Numbered from the stretch's first letter, positions 16,070 to 24,895 are shown. The stretch is 35,332 nucleotides of DNA from Bacillus sp. FJAT-29790 (GCF_019039215.1 NZ_JAHNZZ010000001.1:1560021-1595352), one strand, 5' to 3'. The notes: generated by a model not told the origin, from the letters alone. Program-made: numbers and translations.

Positions 16070-16828
16070 TTGGTTCATAAAGTCGGAAAACTGGAACAGT
16101 ACAGGCTATTAAATGCTAGCCAAATCCCCCCCGGATGCCTTCCAACTACTGCTGAATATTCACTAAAAAATTTGAAGGTTTTCTTAACGAAATTTAACGT
16201 AATCTACATTAAACATGATACTTCCGGTCAAGGTAGAGGGGTTTTCAAGGTCACTAAGGGGCAAAATCAAATTCATACACTAAATGGTTTTTCTATGCAG
16301 GGAAAGGCGATTAGCCAAGAGCTCAGAATTGAACAGATTCATAAGCTATTACAACCATTTGAAAGGTTAGGAAAATTAAATCCTTATATCATTCAGGAAG
16401 GGATTCAAAGTTTTCTTAAAAGTGGACAGCCCTTCAGTATCCGTGTTCATGTTCAATTTGTCAATGGCAAGTGGAAGATTGCCGGCATGTATGCAATGAT
16501 TAGTACTGAACAGCTTAAAGAAAATGGTATAGCTAATAACTATCGTGGCTCACAGGTTTTCACTACTCAGAACCTGATGCGGCACTATCTTAAGTTGAAT
16601 TCCAAAGAAGAAAGAGATCTTTTGGCAAAGATAAGGGACATTTCCATTCGTGCTTCTGAAGCAATGGCAAAAATATACCCTTCCAGAGAATATGGAATAG
16701 ATGTTGGGCTGCATAAAAATTTTAACCCTATGATCTTTGAAGTGAACAATACGCCCAGTATTCGAGGATTTTATCATATCAATCCACAGCTTTGGCACAG
16801 TATTGTTAAAATTCGAAAGAGCCTCTAA
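16070..16828 (+). CDS. YheC/YheD-family spore coat-associated ATP-grasp protein
   Basis: A 252-aa ATP-grasp protein. Recognisable features are LPTTAEYSLKNL near the start, the glycine-rich segment HDTSGQGRGVFKV, YIIQEGI, the FSIRVHVQF strand, and the C-terminal metal/ATP segment YGIDVGLHKNFNPMIFEVNNTPS. These match the endospore coat-associated YheC/YheD family of Bacillus; the protein is shorter than YheC or YheD and is essentially the catalytic domain alone. The start is TTG 16070 with GGTGAT upstream, which is weak, so the true start is not certain. It is a single-gene unit closed by a strong terminator. Expression during sporulation is an inference from the family. Confidence 0.82.
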   Translation: MVHKVGKLEQYRLLNASQIPPGCLPTTAEYSLKNLKVFLTKFNVIYIKHDTSGQGRGVFKVTKGQNQIHTLNGFSMQGKAISQELRIEQIHKLLQPFERLGKLNPYIIQEGIQSFLKSGQPFSIRVHVQFVNGKWKIAGMYAMISTEQLKENGIANNYRGSQVFTTQNLMRHYLKLNSKEERDLLAKIRDISIRASEAMAKIYPSREYGIDVGLHKNFNPMIFEVNNTPSIRGFYHINPQLWHSIVKIRKSL

Positions 16829-16892
16829 TTCCGTCAATAGTTTTTGCTCTCGATTGTATATTGAGAGATCGAATCTCTATTGGGATGTGTAA

Positions 16893-16958
16893 AACATACT
16901 AACATTAGTAGTACAAACCACGTCCTTGGTCTGTACTGCTATTGTTAGTATGTTTTTT
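16893..16958 (+). terminator. Long-stem intrinsic terminator
   Basis: AACATACTAACATTAGTAGT and its partner strand ending GTTAGTATGTT form a stem of about 27 bp with three mismatches around CGTCC, followed by TTTTTTAT. It ends the YheC/YheD-family gene and can partly act on the opposite strand. Confidence 0.85.
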
Positions 16959-17057
16959 ATGTTTGGTTTGTTAAATTGGTCTGTTGATTTCCGCTACAGG
17001 ATAACAGTGCCTATTCCTTCTAAACTTATCATATTTACGCGAATTTTATTGGATTTA

Positions 17058-18269
17058 CTATTCTTTACCTACTTTTATAGATATTTCATTAAAAATAGCC
17101 GGCCAGCTATCTACATTTCCCATCGATTTACCCGTTCGTAAAATAACAATATTATTTTCCGGAGACATATATAGGTATTGTCCATACTTTCCTATCGCAA
17201 AATAGTCTAAACCACCATTATTATTTGGTGTACTATACCACATGTATTTATATCCTATATTTTTATTTTCTAAAAATGACCCTTTATATTCATCACTATT
17301 TATAGGGAAGTCGCTAAATAGTGATTGTTTTAACCAATTTTCATTTACTATATGTTGCCCATTCCACGTACCACCATTAAGTAACATGCTACCTATCTTA
17401 ACAAAGTCGATCGCTTTGAAATTAATACCGCTCTCCATCTTTTCAAAACCTGTTACTTTACTGTCTAGACTCCATGAAGCATTATTTTCAGCTCCGATTT
17501 TATCCCAAACTTTCTGTTCGAAATATTCCGATACATGTTTCCCCGTACTTCGCTCCAGTATGATGCCAAGTAATAAAGGATGATAATTATTATAATGAAA
17601 TCTTTTCTGGTATTTTGTCGTCAGCTTATTATGAGTCAACGCTAAATTACGTAAATCAGGCATATAATAAGTTTTAGCATCGTCGCCAAACCAGATATTC
17701 CCTTCCTCATAGCTAATGTTTGAACGCATCAAAAGTAAATCTTCAATTGTAACTCCTTCCATACTTGTTCCTTTGAACTCGATTATATAATCAGCTATAG
17801 ACTGTTTTACACTTTTAATATAACCATCTTCAATCGCCATTCCAATTAACAACGAATCAATTGACTTAGCCATTGAAAAAGATGTATTGACAGTATCCTT
17901 GTCATATCCGTTGTAATATTCTTCAAGCACTACCTTGTCATCGTGGACAATAATAAATGACGTCGTATTTGTTTCCTTTAAAAAGGTATCCAAAGGCTTG
18001 TTTCTGCTTTTTCCACTAAACATATAGTCTATTGGCATAGTTTTTAAGGATTCATCCAGGCCATATTTGTAATAATAGGGCTGTGAGCTTTTTTGAATAA
18101 TCCGCTCGGGAAATACTTTGTAATCCGTTACATCCGAATCTCCATTTACTATCGTCCTAACAACATATTGTGGGGAAAATAGTAATGAGGAAACGAATAC
18201 AAGAAGAACAGAAAATATCAAGGAAATTATTAAGAAAAAAAGTAATAGCTTGGTAGTTTTTTTTATCAT
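17058..18269 (-). CDS. Serine hydrolase of the class C beta-lactamase / PBP4* family
   Basis: A 403-aa protein with an N-terminal membrane anchor or signal (hydrophobic residues 9-31 after MIKKTTK), so the catalytic domain lies outside the cell. The active-site S132-M-A-K135 (SxxK) sits in FSMAKSIDSLLIG, and Y227-N-N229 supplies the Y-x-N motif. The third motif is loosely represented by FAIGKYGQ. These define the beta-lactamase-related penicillin-binding/esterase group (COG1680); resistance, peptidoglycan hydrolysis and esterase activity cannot be told apart from sequence. The ATG is preceded by GGAGG at good spacing. It stands alone. Confidence 0.9.
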   Translation of the reverse strand: MIKKTTKLLLFFLIISLIFSVLLVFVSSLLFSPQYVVRTIVNGDSDVTDYKVFPERIIQKSSQPYYYKYGLDESLKTMPIDYMFSGKSRNKPLDTFLKETNTTSFIIVHDDKVVLEEYYNGYDKDTVNTSFSMAKSIDSLLIGMAIEDGYIKSVKQSIADYIIEFKGTSMEGVTIEDLLLMRSNISYEEGNIWFGDDAKTYYMPDLRNLALTHNKLTTKYQKRFHYNNYHPLLLGIILERSTGKHVSEYFEQKVWDKIGAENNASWSLDSKVTGFEKMESGINFKAIDFVKIGSMLLNGGTWNGQHIVNENWLKQSLFSDFPINSDEYKGSFLENKNIGYKYMWYSTPNNNGGLDYFAIGKYGQYLYMSPENNIVILRTGKSMGNVDSWPAIFNEISIKVGKE

Positions 18270-18495
18270 TTTACCTCCATAATTTCAAAAAAATAGTTTG
18301 ACCTGAAAGTTATTGTCTATTCCATTTTACTTTAAAAATAGAAAAAAATGCTACACTCCTCCTCAAATAGTAAAAATGACAATATCATGAAAATCAATAA
18401 TTAAACCAATTTTAATCATAAAATCGATACCTAGCATTCCAATAAATCCGTTAAAAGGAATATTCAAATCTAATCGAGAGTTTCCCCAAATAGGA

Positions 18496-18520
18496 AAAAG
18501 CTGTCACAAAGACAGCTCCG
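18496..18520 (-). terminator. Terminator of the MFS gene
   Basis: On the minus strand, AGCTGTC-TTTGT-GACAGCT is followed by TTTTTCC, about 30 bp after the MFS stop codon. Confidence 0.85.
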
Positions 18521-18549
18521 ATGTTGTGTCTTTACTCTTAATTGTTAAG

Positions 18550-19842
18550 TTATATATTTAACGAATTTTCTTCAACGATTACCCTAGTCGGTTGCTTTTT
18601 AATGACAATAACAAATAAGCTTGCCAATAAGCAGAATATTCCTGCCAAGAAAAATGCCCACGTATAAGTATTGAATAATTTATATAGGAGTCCCCCGCCA
18701 AAGGCTGCAGCTGCTGCACCAGCTTGATGAGAAGCAAAAATCCATCCATAAACGATTCCACTTTTTTTTATTCCAAACACTTGCCTCGCTATACCAATGG
18801 TTGGTGGCACAGTTGCAATCCAATCTAACCCATAAAACACAGCAAAAATTAGAAGTAATGTGTACGAGCCTTCAGAAAGCGCAAAAGGAAGTATAACAAG
18901 TGATCCCCCCCTTAATAGGTAGTACCAAAACAATAACCATCTATTATCAAAACGGTCTGATAACCAACCTGAAAGGGTTGTTCCTACTAAATCAAAAACT
19001 CCCATAAACGAAAGGAGCGATGCGGCTGTAACCAAGGGGATACCAAAGCTTACACAATAAGAAACAAAGTGAGTACCAATTAGTCCACTTGTTGAAAGTC
19101 CACAAATAAAAAAGCTGCCTGATAACAACCAAAACTCTTTTACCTTTACTGCATCAAATAACCCGTTAAAAGCAAGCAAAATCGGGTTATTCTTCTCTTC
19201 ATCAATATTAACTTGTGTTTCTTTTTCACGACCATAAGGAAGCAAGCCCACATCTTTAGGAGAGTTTTTCATAAATAAAAAAATAATCACTAGCATAATC
19301 AGACTAAGTATCAATATTAATGTAATTGCCGAACGCCACGAATATTTATCAATGATAATGGCTAAGATGGGAAGCAATATTAATTGACCTGTTGCAGTGC
19401 TTGCTGTCAATATTCCTAACGCAAGTCCTCTTCTTTTTTCGAACCATCGGTTTGCAATATATGGGCTTAATACGGTTAGAAATAACCCTGAACCTAAGCC
19501 TATAATAACGCCCCAGATGATAATGAGCTGCCACTGCTGTTGCATAATAAACGTAAGCAAGGTACCTGATAACAGCGTAGCCATAGATAACATCATCGTC
19601 TTCTTTATTCCCAGCACTTCTATTAATGCAGCCATAAAAGGACCTGATATACCATATAAAAATAAACCCACAGCAAAAGCTAAAGATATAACTGAACGGT
19701 CCCAGCCAAATTCTTCTTCAAAGGGTTCTATGAAGACACCTGAAGATGACCTTATAATTCCAGCAACAATAATGGAAAAGAAAGTAATACATAAAATAAT
19801 CCAACTATAATGAATACGAATTCGATTCAAAATCTCACCCAC
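18550..19842 (-). CDS. MFS transporter (OFA/CynX-like)
   Basis: A major facilitator permease of about 430 aa with 12 hydrophobic segments and a charged central loop (YGREKETQVNIDEEKNN). Family motifs include the loop-2-3 region EVLGIKKTMMLS, a SGVFIEPFEEEFGW N-terminal segment seen in oxalate/formate-antiporter-like MFS proteins, and SGWLSDRFDNRW in the second half. The open frame runs to 19935, but those 31 codons read through the divergent promoter region; GTG 19842 (V-G-E-I-L-N-R) or TTG 19830 is the more likely start. It is divergent from an XRE-cupin regulator that probably controls it. Substrate unknown. Confidence 0.85.
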   Translation of the reverse strand: MGEILNRIRIHYSWIILCITFFSIIVAGIIRSSSGVFIEPFEEEFGWDRSVISLAFAVGLFLYGISGPFMAALIEVLGIKKTMMLSMATLLSGTLLTFIMQQQWQLIIIWGVIIGLGSGLFLTVLSPYIANRWFEKRRGLALGILTASTATGQLILLPILAIIIDKYSWRSAITLILILSLIMLVIIFLFMKNSPKDVGLLPYGREKETQVNIDEEKNNPILLAFNGLFDAVKVKEFWLLSGSFFICGLSTSGLIGTHFVSYCVSFGIPLVTAASLLSFMGVFDLVGTTLSGWLSDRFDNRWLLFWYYLLRGGSLVILPFALSEGSYTLLLIFAVFYGLDWIATVPPTIGIARQVFGIKKSGIVYGWIFASHQAGAAAAAFGGGLLYKLFNTYTWAFFLAGIFCLLASLFVIVIKKQPTRVIVEENSLNI

Positions 19843-19865
19843 AATCCTAAATAGAATGGTAAAAT

Positions 19866-19941
19866 CATTATAATAACTAAAATGGACATTATAATAATTT
19901 ATTATATTGTACAACATGGACATTATAATGTTCAAGGGAGG
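19866..19941. promoter_or_regulatory. Divergent MFS/XRE-cupin promoter with repeated operator
   Basis: The 14-mer ATGGACATTATAAT occurs twice in direct orientation (19882-19895 and 19916-19929), 34 bp apart. The second forms the palindrome ACATTATAATGT, and TTGTACAA lies between them. TATAAT within the repeat could serve as -10 for the rightward gene. Binding by the adjacent XRE-cupin protein is an inference. Confidence 0.55.
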
Positions 19942-19950
19942 TTTTTAAAT

Positions 19951-20508
19951 TTGGAGAAAATTCAAGGAATTATTTCGAATAATCTAAGAAGGATTAGAAA
20001 TAAACGAAAACTAAGTTTGGATGATTTATCAACAATAACTGGTGTAAGTAAAAGCCTTTTACGGCAAATCGAAAAGGAAGAATCCAACCCAACAATTACA
20101 ACTATATGGAAAATTGCTGATGGATTAAAAATACCGTTTTCTTCTCTAATGAAATACGAATTCCCTGATACGGAAATTGTTAGAAAACAAAATATTGATG
20201 CACTTATTGAAGATAAAGGTTTATATCGTCTCTACCCTTACTTTAATTTTGAGGAACAAAAGCCTTTTGAAATGTATTCAGTTGAAATGGAGCCTTCAGC
20301 TCGTTTGAAAGCAAACCCTCACAATTCAGGGGCAATAGAGTGTATAACCGTTTTTAGTGGCACTCTGTGTCTTACTATTAATGAGACGGAAAATATCTTA
20401 CATACAGGCGATTCCATTAAATTTAAAGCTGACACCCCGCATTCTTATTCCAATCCAAGCAGCAAACTTACAATATTAAGTATGGTCATTTACTATCCGG
20501 AATCATAG
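19951..20508 (+). CDS. XRE-cupin transcriptional regulator
   Basis: A 185-aa two-domain regulator. The N-terminal helix-turn-helix (about residues 8-65) includes LSLDDLSTITGVSKSLLRQI and NPTITTIWKIADGLKIPFSSL. The C-terminal cupin_2 barrel (about 105-182) includes IECITVFSGTLCLTI and HTGDSIKFKADTPHSYSN. Such proteins sense a small molecule in the cupin and often control an adjacent transporter. Start choice: TTG 19951 has GGGAGG nine bases upstream; the longer frame from 19882 would cross the promoter. It is transcribed away from the MFS gene and ends at a perfect terminator. Confidence 0.9.
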   Translation: MEKIQGIISNNLRRIRNKRKLSLDDLSTITGVSKSLLRQIEKEESNPTITTIWKIADGLKIPFSSLMKYEFPDTEIVRKQNIDALIEDKGLYRLYPYFNFEEQKPFEMYSVEMEPSARLKANPHNSGAIECITVFSGTLCLTINETENILHTGDSIKFKADTPHSYSNPSSKLTILSMVIYYPES

Positions 20509-20510
20509 AA

Positions 20511-20540
20511 AAGAGAATGCCCACTCGGCATTCTCTTCTT
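20511..20540 (+). terminator. Terminator of the XRE-cupin gene
   Basis: AAGAGAATGCC-CACTC-GGCATTCTCTT with CTTATG after it; 11-bp perfect stem beginning 3 bp after the stop codon. Confidence 0.8.
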
Positions 20541-20699
20541 ATGTATTTTCTTCAACTAACCTCCCTCTATATAGAAAGAATTATCTCCTCTGATAGTACA
20601 TTTTTTCGCAATTTTACAAAAAGAGGTACATATCTCTCTAACAATTTGGTCAACATACCTATATAGCAAGCAGAACGAACTTAAGGGAGAATGTTAAAA

Positions 20700-21959
20700 A
20701 TGAGAATAACAAAAGTAAATACACTTTTAGCATTGTTGAAGGCCATTTTTGAAAATATACCACAAGTGTTGGAAGTTGAAGGTTCCATTCTTTCCCCTCA
20801 TTCAATTATTTTACCTGAAGGCTATAAATTAACCGGAAAAGATGATGAATCATGTATGATAAGCTTCAATAATAGTGATGGTTTTGGAGTGACTCGCGAT
20901 AATACCATCTCAAACCTAACCGTTATGACAAAACATTCAAACCGAGCAATTTATACAGTGTCTGGTATTCAGGATATGGGGAATATTGTCCTTGAAAATT
21001 TGCATATATCAGGTCAGGTTTCCATTATTTCTAGACAAAGAACGAACAGGATTAATCTTAATGTAAACAATATCCACATTACCTCTTGCGACTCGAGACA
21101 TTATAGCGAGCAACCGCAAAAGTATGGTGTTAATGTGTACCAAGGAGCAATGACCGTATACAATTTCAATTCAGATGCAAACAGTCAAATTGATTGCAAT
21201 TTAACAAACATCTCCATAGGCTTTAAAAACGCTCCTGTTTTTGGCTCAGGTATTTTTATTTGCGGATTTAGCGATGAAGGCGGCAAGGTTAATTTAGAAA
21301 CACTTAGCACAGGAGCTGTCTATTCAAATGGAATGCTGCCGTATGGGACAGCCGATATTATTACCGCGGCTGTCTTTATTGTGTATGGTGTGGATGCAAA
21401 AACAGTTGAACATCATGGCGAGATTGTGACTTACGGTGTTAATGACATGGTTTTGGATACATGGGGAAAAGTTGAAAAGTGGGTTAGCCATTTCCCGGTA
21501 GTATCTTATGGACCAAGCGGCATCGGATTTGTGAATTTTGGAACGGTAAAAGATTTCGTGGCGCAGGATATTATTACCTATGGATTAGGGGCAAGAGGGT
21601 TTAACCAATATGATGGTACAGTTGAAAATATTAAGTTTAAATCAATCACAACCTATGGGGATGGATCCATTGGAATACAAGTCAGTAAGCCCATTGGAAC
21701 TATCATTGTGGAAGAAAACGTCACAACCTATGGCTCTGTGGGCAACTCCCTCGTTAAAGGCGTGAATATGAAACTTGCGGCAAGCGCCATAAGTATTAAG
21801 TCAGGTGGCAAAATTGAAAGTTTGACCGTTAATGGCGACATTATTACGAACGGTGATGATGTTACAAGTTATGCATTGGAGGGCGGAGAAGTTAAGGAAC
21901 TGAACATTAAGGGGAAAATCATCGCTAATGGTAAAAATTCAAAGGAAAATACAAAATAA
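20700..21959 (+). CDS. Repetitive beta-helix-like protein of unknown function
   Basis: A 419-aa protein with no signal peptide or membrane helix. From about residue 60 it is built of short beta-strand turns rich in Gly, Asn, Thr and Val, with a recurring T-Y-G or S-Y-G step (EIVTYGVND, VVSYGPSGIG, DIITYGLGARG, SITTYGDGSIG, NVTTYGSVG) spaced by about 22-27 residues, as expected for coils of a right-handed beta-helix. The C-terminal part ends with ESLTVNGDIITNG and ELNIKGKIIANG. The first 55 residues include GSILSPHSIILPEGYKLTG, a cap-like region. ATG 20700 is preferred over ATG 20691 because GGGAGA directly abuts the latter. Pectate-lyase-like catalytic motifs were not seen; a structural or adhesive role is only a guess. 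Confidence 0.7.
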   Translation: MRITKVNTLLALLKAIFENIPQVLEVEGSILSPHSIILPEGYKLTGKDDESCMISFNNSDGFGVTRDNTISNLTVMTKHSNRAIYTVSGIQDMGNIVLENLHISGQVSIISRQRTNRINLNVNNIHITSCDSRHYSEQPQKYGVNVYQGAMTVYNFNSDANSQIDCNLTNISIGFKNAPVFGSGIFICGFSDEGGKVNLETLSTGAVYSNGMLPYGTADIITAAVFIVYGVDAKTVEHHGEIVTYGVNDMVLDTWGKVEKWVSHFPVVSYGPSGIGFVNFGTVKDFVAQDIITYGLGARGFNQYDGTVENIKFKSITTYGDGSIGIQVSKPIGTIIVEENVTTYGSVGNSLVKGVNMKLAASAISIKSGGKIESLTVNGDIITNGDDVTSYALEGGEVKELNIKGKIIANGKNSKENTK

Positions 21960-21980
21960 ACGCAACTAATCGAGGAAAAA

Positions 21981-22039
21981 CATCATAAGTAAATGAGGTT
22001 TTTAAGTACAGTCGTAAATCACTTTCAACAATAAAAGCC
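21981..22039 (+). repeat. Dispersed element copy D with downstream 59-bp repeat
   Basis: CATCATAAGTAAATGAGG TTTTTAAGTACAGTCG and the next 20 bases recur at 25064-25119 with one mismatch over almost 60 bp. The left ACCGTA half of the element is missing here. Confidence 0.75.
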
Positions 22040-22069
22040 AGCTCAAAGCTGGCTTTTATTGTTGAAAGT
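22021..22069 (+). terminator. 22-bp perfect stem-loop downstream of the beta-helix gene
   Basis: The arms at 22021-22042 and 22048-22069 are perfectly complementary over 22 bp (beginning ACTTTCAACA and ending TGTTGAAAGT), enclosing TCAAA. TTTT occurs within the right arm. It can terminate the gene ending at 21959, but its length and perfect symmetry also suit a mobile-element end. Only its left arm is present in the copy at 25054-25119. Confidence 0.65.
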
Positions 22070-22127
22070 AAATAGTTTAGCACTTCGGTAATTTTTGGTA
22101 TAATTTGGGCGGTGACAGGCTCCAATA

Positions 22128-22253
22128 TTAAGGTTGCCTCATGTTTCCATTATAGTTGTATGACGTATTGGTCATAATGCCGCGGGCATAGGTTGAATAT
22201 GCGTGGAGCATACTTCCATCTCCATCTCTGTAGAAAACACTCACACCCTCCCT
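22128..22253 (-). pseudogene. DUF899 (thioredoxin-like) gene fragment
   Basis: The minus-strand frame contains EGVSVFYRDGDGSMLHAYST followed by YARGIMTNTSYNYNGN. This matches the characteristic DUF899 segment, which in intact members reads G-x-S-V-F-Y-x-D-x-D-G-S-x-x-H-T-Y-S-x-Y-x-R-G with N-x-x-Y-x-Y after it. Intact proteins are about 200 aa or more; only about 40 residues remain, and the surrounding frame does not continue the family. Identified from motif memory. Confidence 0.65.
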
Positions 22254-22394
22254 ATTGGATTGTGAAACGATCGTTGGTTCTCTCGGGTGTTTCTTTAAGC
22301 AGAATAAGCGTAGAGAAACATCTCTCAAGCCTATCTTCCATCCAATCCTTTATCGATAATCAAGCTAGAAAAGTTCATTTTTTAAAAACACTTA

Positions 22395-23138
22395 TTAGGT
22401 AAATGAGCTAGACGACTTATTATTTCTTATAGTAGCGTAAATAATAAGAACACCGAGAATGACTCCAAGAACAAGAGATGATCCTGAAGTACCTAGATTT
22501 AACCCACCTTTTTCAATCGGCTTTGTAAGGTAATCTCCAAATGTTGCTCCAAAAGGGCGAGTTAGGACAAAGGCAAGCCAAAATAAGAATACGCGAGAAA
22601 TTTTTGTGAAATACTTGGCTAGGATTATGAGAGCTAATAGAATTCCGATTAGAACGGCTCCTCCAACATATCCAAGACCAGAACTATCCGCCAAGAAATC
22701 ACCTAAAGCTGTACCTAAAGTATTGGAGAATAGGATGGCAATCCAATAAAGTATTTCAACTTTACGTGTGCGAATATCATGGATATTCAACGAACGTTCA
22801 CTTACATACCAATAGGCAAATATAATCAATAATATACAAACTAATATCGTGGAACCAATTGCATACCCCAACCCTAGAGTACGATCCATAAAATCAGACA
22901 TCGTTGTTCCAGCGATGGCGGTTGAAGTAATGACAAGCCAATAGATGATTGGATAATACCTTTTGGATATAAGTTGAGCGATAAGAGTGATTATAAACAG
23001 AGCAAATAAAATTATGGTGCTGGCCCCATATCCTACTCCCATCGTCATGGACAACAAGTCTCCTGCTGTTTCACCTAGTGTCGTGGCATCAATCTTCATG
23101 ATCCAAAAGAGAAGTGTGACTTGTGGAATTTTATTCAT
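22395..23138 (-). CDS. COG4705 membrane protein with four internal repeats
   Basis: A 247-aa integral membrane protein made of four repeats of about 60 residues. Each carries a polar G-(D/E) motif followed by G-x-G-Y or similar: TTLGETAGDLLSMTMGVGYG, TTMSDFMDRTLGLGYAIGS, NTLGTALGDFLADSSGLGYV, and PFGATFGDYLTKP with GGLNLGTS. This is the pattern of the uncharacterised COG4705 family. The frame stays open 45 codons further to 23273, but ATG 23138 begins the family sequence MNKIPQVTLLFWIMKI. The conserved acidic residues inside helices suggest transport of a cation; that is inference. Confidence 0.82.
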   Translation of the reverse strand: MNKIPQVTLLFWIMKIDATTLGETAGDLLSMTMGVGYGASTIILFALFIITLIAQLISKRYYPIIYWLVITSTAIAGTTMSDFMDRTLGLGYAIGSTILVCILLIIFAYWYVSERSLNIHDIRTRKVEILYWIAILFSNTLGTALGDFLADSSGLGYVGGAVLIGILLALIILAKYFTKISRVFLFWLAFVLTRPFGATFGDYLTKPIEKGGLNLGTSGSSLVLGVILGVLIIYATIRNNKSSSSFT

Positions 23139-23307
23139 TTGTGATTTATCCCTTCTTTCAAAACGGATGTCTTTTCTATTATGTTGAATTGGCCATACAT
23201 CTATACTAGCTGGTACTCTATTTGTTTTTGATTTGATCCCCACTAGCCTTGCACACCTTTGAAATAATCCCATATTTTCAAAAAAAGCATTTACTCATAA
23301 GAAAAAA

Positions 23308-23760
23308 ACTCCTATTGTGGAAGTTGTTGACCTTGTTATGTTTCCTAAACAAACAAGTCTTCTACAAAGGAGTTTTTCAATTGAATAATAAAAGTATTGG
23401 TCGGGAAATGCTTATTTGTCAATGCTTATCCTTCTTCCAACAGAGGATTTCGACTGTCTATTGATAGATTACGGGAAGTATAGGCTATCGACAAAGTCAC
23501 TATTAAAGATTTTCGTTGCAGCTCAGTTAGACTGGTGAAGCTCTTACAACAACATGTAAGAAAAACTAAAAGCTTATCCAAATTTGTGCGAAGAAATGGG
23601 GATCAAAGATATTAGTGGCGCTCAATTAAGTCGCCGAATTAATGACATTTAGCGACGAGGAGGCTCCTCGACCGCCCGCGATCGCTAAGTCCTGCAACGA
23701 AAATCAACAGCTACGTTTAACATAGCCAAAACAAAAAAAGACGGTGCTTTATTTTAAAGC
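23308..23760 (+). pseudogene. Internally deleted IS4-family element (transposase remnant)
   Basis: A TTG start at 23381 with AAAGGAG eight bases upstream opens MNNKSIGREMLICQCLS. After a one-base deletion near 23432 the frame continues LPTEDFDCLLIDYGKYRLST, then KSLLKIFVAAQLDW, a TGA, SSYNNM, a TAA, and EKLKAYPNLCEEMGIKDISG with AQLSRRINDI. This resembles the N-terminal quarter of Bacillus IS4-family transposases (family memory). At about 23651 the similarity stops, and KSCNENQQLRLT before a stop (ending near 23731) looks like the transposase C-terminus, so most of the middle is deleted. A hairpin AAAAACTCCT / AGGAGTTTTT precedes the start, as at the left end of such elements. Confidence 0.65.
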
Positions 23761-23857
23761 AGCACGTCTGATAGCTGAATAATAAACAAGGAATTTTTCT
23801 ATGAATGCTGACCTAATAAAGCAGAACATTTAGCGAGGAAATTAATATTAATATGCT

Positions 23858-24304
23858 CTAAAATGCCCTTTGACTTCCATATAGGAGATCCGATGTTAAA
23901 AAGGCTCCGACAGGCGGAAGGGCACCCGTGCTTATTGGAGGTCCAATAAGTGCTCTATCAGTTGTAGCAATCCAAGTTCCGCTATCTCCTGCCTGCAATG
24001 AAGTGGATTTCAAAACAAACCGTCCATTTATTATTAAGTGACGAACTTTAATTGTTGCGTCATCAAAAATATCTAATTTACCAGAAAACGATGCATAAGG
24101 TGATTCAAACCTTAGTTGTTTAGCATGTTCGTCCCAGTATCCATTGATAGGAACCGGTTCCCCTCGAAAATTGGCAGTACCTATTACCGTGTTGCCTGAA
24201 ACTGAGTTGATAGTAAGTACCCCCCTTAAAATCGGTCTTCCTGCAATTTCAGTGCTAAGTCCCCACCTTGACGGAAAGGGCAAACTAACAGATACATTTT
24301 GCAA
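23858..24304 (-). CDS. Hypothetical beta-rich protein (148 aa)
   Basis: The frame starts at TTG 24304 with GGAGG seven bases upstream, an excellent site, and encodes MQNVSVSLPFPSRWGLSTEI and onward for 148 aa. The protein is rich in alternating hydrophobic strands (GVLTINSVSGNTVIGTANF, FESPYASFSGKLDIFD, RHLIINGRFVL) with no signal peptide, membrane helix or Cys. It looks like a small beta-barrel or beta-sandwich, reminiscent of lipocalin-like or OAA-type repeats, but I do not recognise a family. It lies alone between IS debris and a long gene-free region. Confidence 0.6.
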   Translation of the reverse strand: MQNVSVSLPFPSRWGLSTEIAGRPILRGVLTINSVSGNTVIGTANFRGEPVPINGYWDEHAKQLRFESPYASFSGKLDIFDDATIKVRHLIINGRFVLKSTSLQAGDSGTWIATTDRALIGPPISTGALPPVGAFLTSDLLYGSQRAF

Positions 24305-24895
24305 AATTATTCCTCCTTTTGTGTTATATAGGAAAAGTATATGCAGTGTTATAAAAATTGGAGATTGACAAGAACAAAATACACAAGATCTTTAGCTGAA
24401 ACTATATATGATTAAGTGTAGTTAAAAAAATATTTAAGAAGGAAGTTTGGCTATTTGCGTAGCAGGTTGACAGTAACATCTTTCCATTTATCCCCGCTTC
24501 AGCGAAATATCCAATGCTTTCCTTATCCGCTGAAAAAAACTTTAGTTAGGATATAAGGGCTAATTTAGACAAGTATCTTCAAGGAGCAATAAGAACGCTT
24601 AGAATCGGGATAAAATTTTCCGTTTGACATGGGGTCTTCCAATGAGTTCATTTGGTACAAAACTAAGCCATTATGAAAGATACTTTTTCGGTGACACTAT
24701 TCGATTAGCAAGTGTTTTATATAAAAACTATCTAAAAAGATAAACATGTTAAAAAAATTAGCAAATTATAAATCTAAAATTTGATTGTAACTGATCCAAT
24801 TTTCCAGTTACATTAATCTCCAGTCAAATATCCACAAACCTTTACGCTTTCAACAAAAAACAGGGTATCTACACTTGATGTGACCCCAAAAAGTT
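24305..24895. other. Gene-free region with scattered short frames
   Basis: No supported gene. One frame at 24603-24743 (+) reads NRDKIFRLTWGLPMSSFGT then KLSHYERYFFGDTIRLASVL and YKNYLKR before a stop. It looks protein-like but has no ribosome site or recognised family, so it may be a gene remnant. Confidence 0.3.

Noticed and set aside
16958-17030. Possible Bacillus dispersed repeat (GTTGATTTCCGCT...)
   Set aside because: Only about 15 bases resemble a repeat I recall, and the rest does not match.
19397-19810. 137-codon plus-strand frame inside the MFS gene
   Set aside because: Antisense shadow of a clear 12-helix permease.
23139-23273. N-terminal extension of the COG4705 protein by 45 codons
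   Set aside because: The family sequence begins at the internal ATG, and the extension is basic and unlike a membrane protein start.
24603-24743. Short plus-strand protein-like frame ending KNYLKR
   Set aside because: No ribosome site, upstream stop and no recognised family; mentioned only in the region note.
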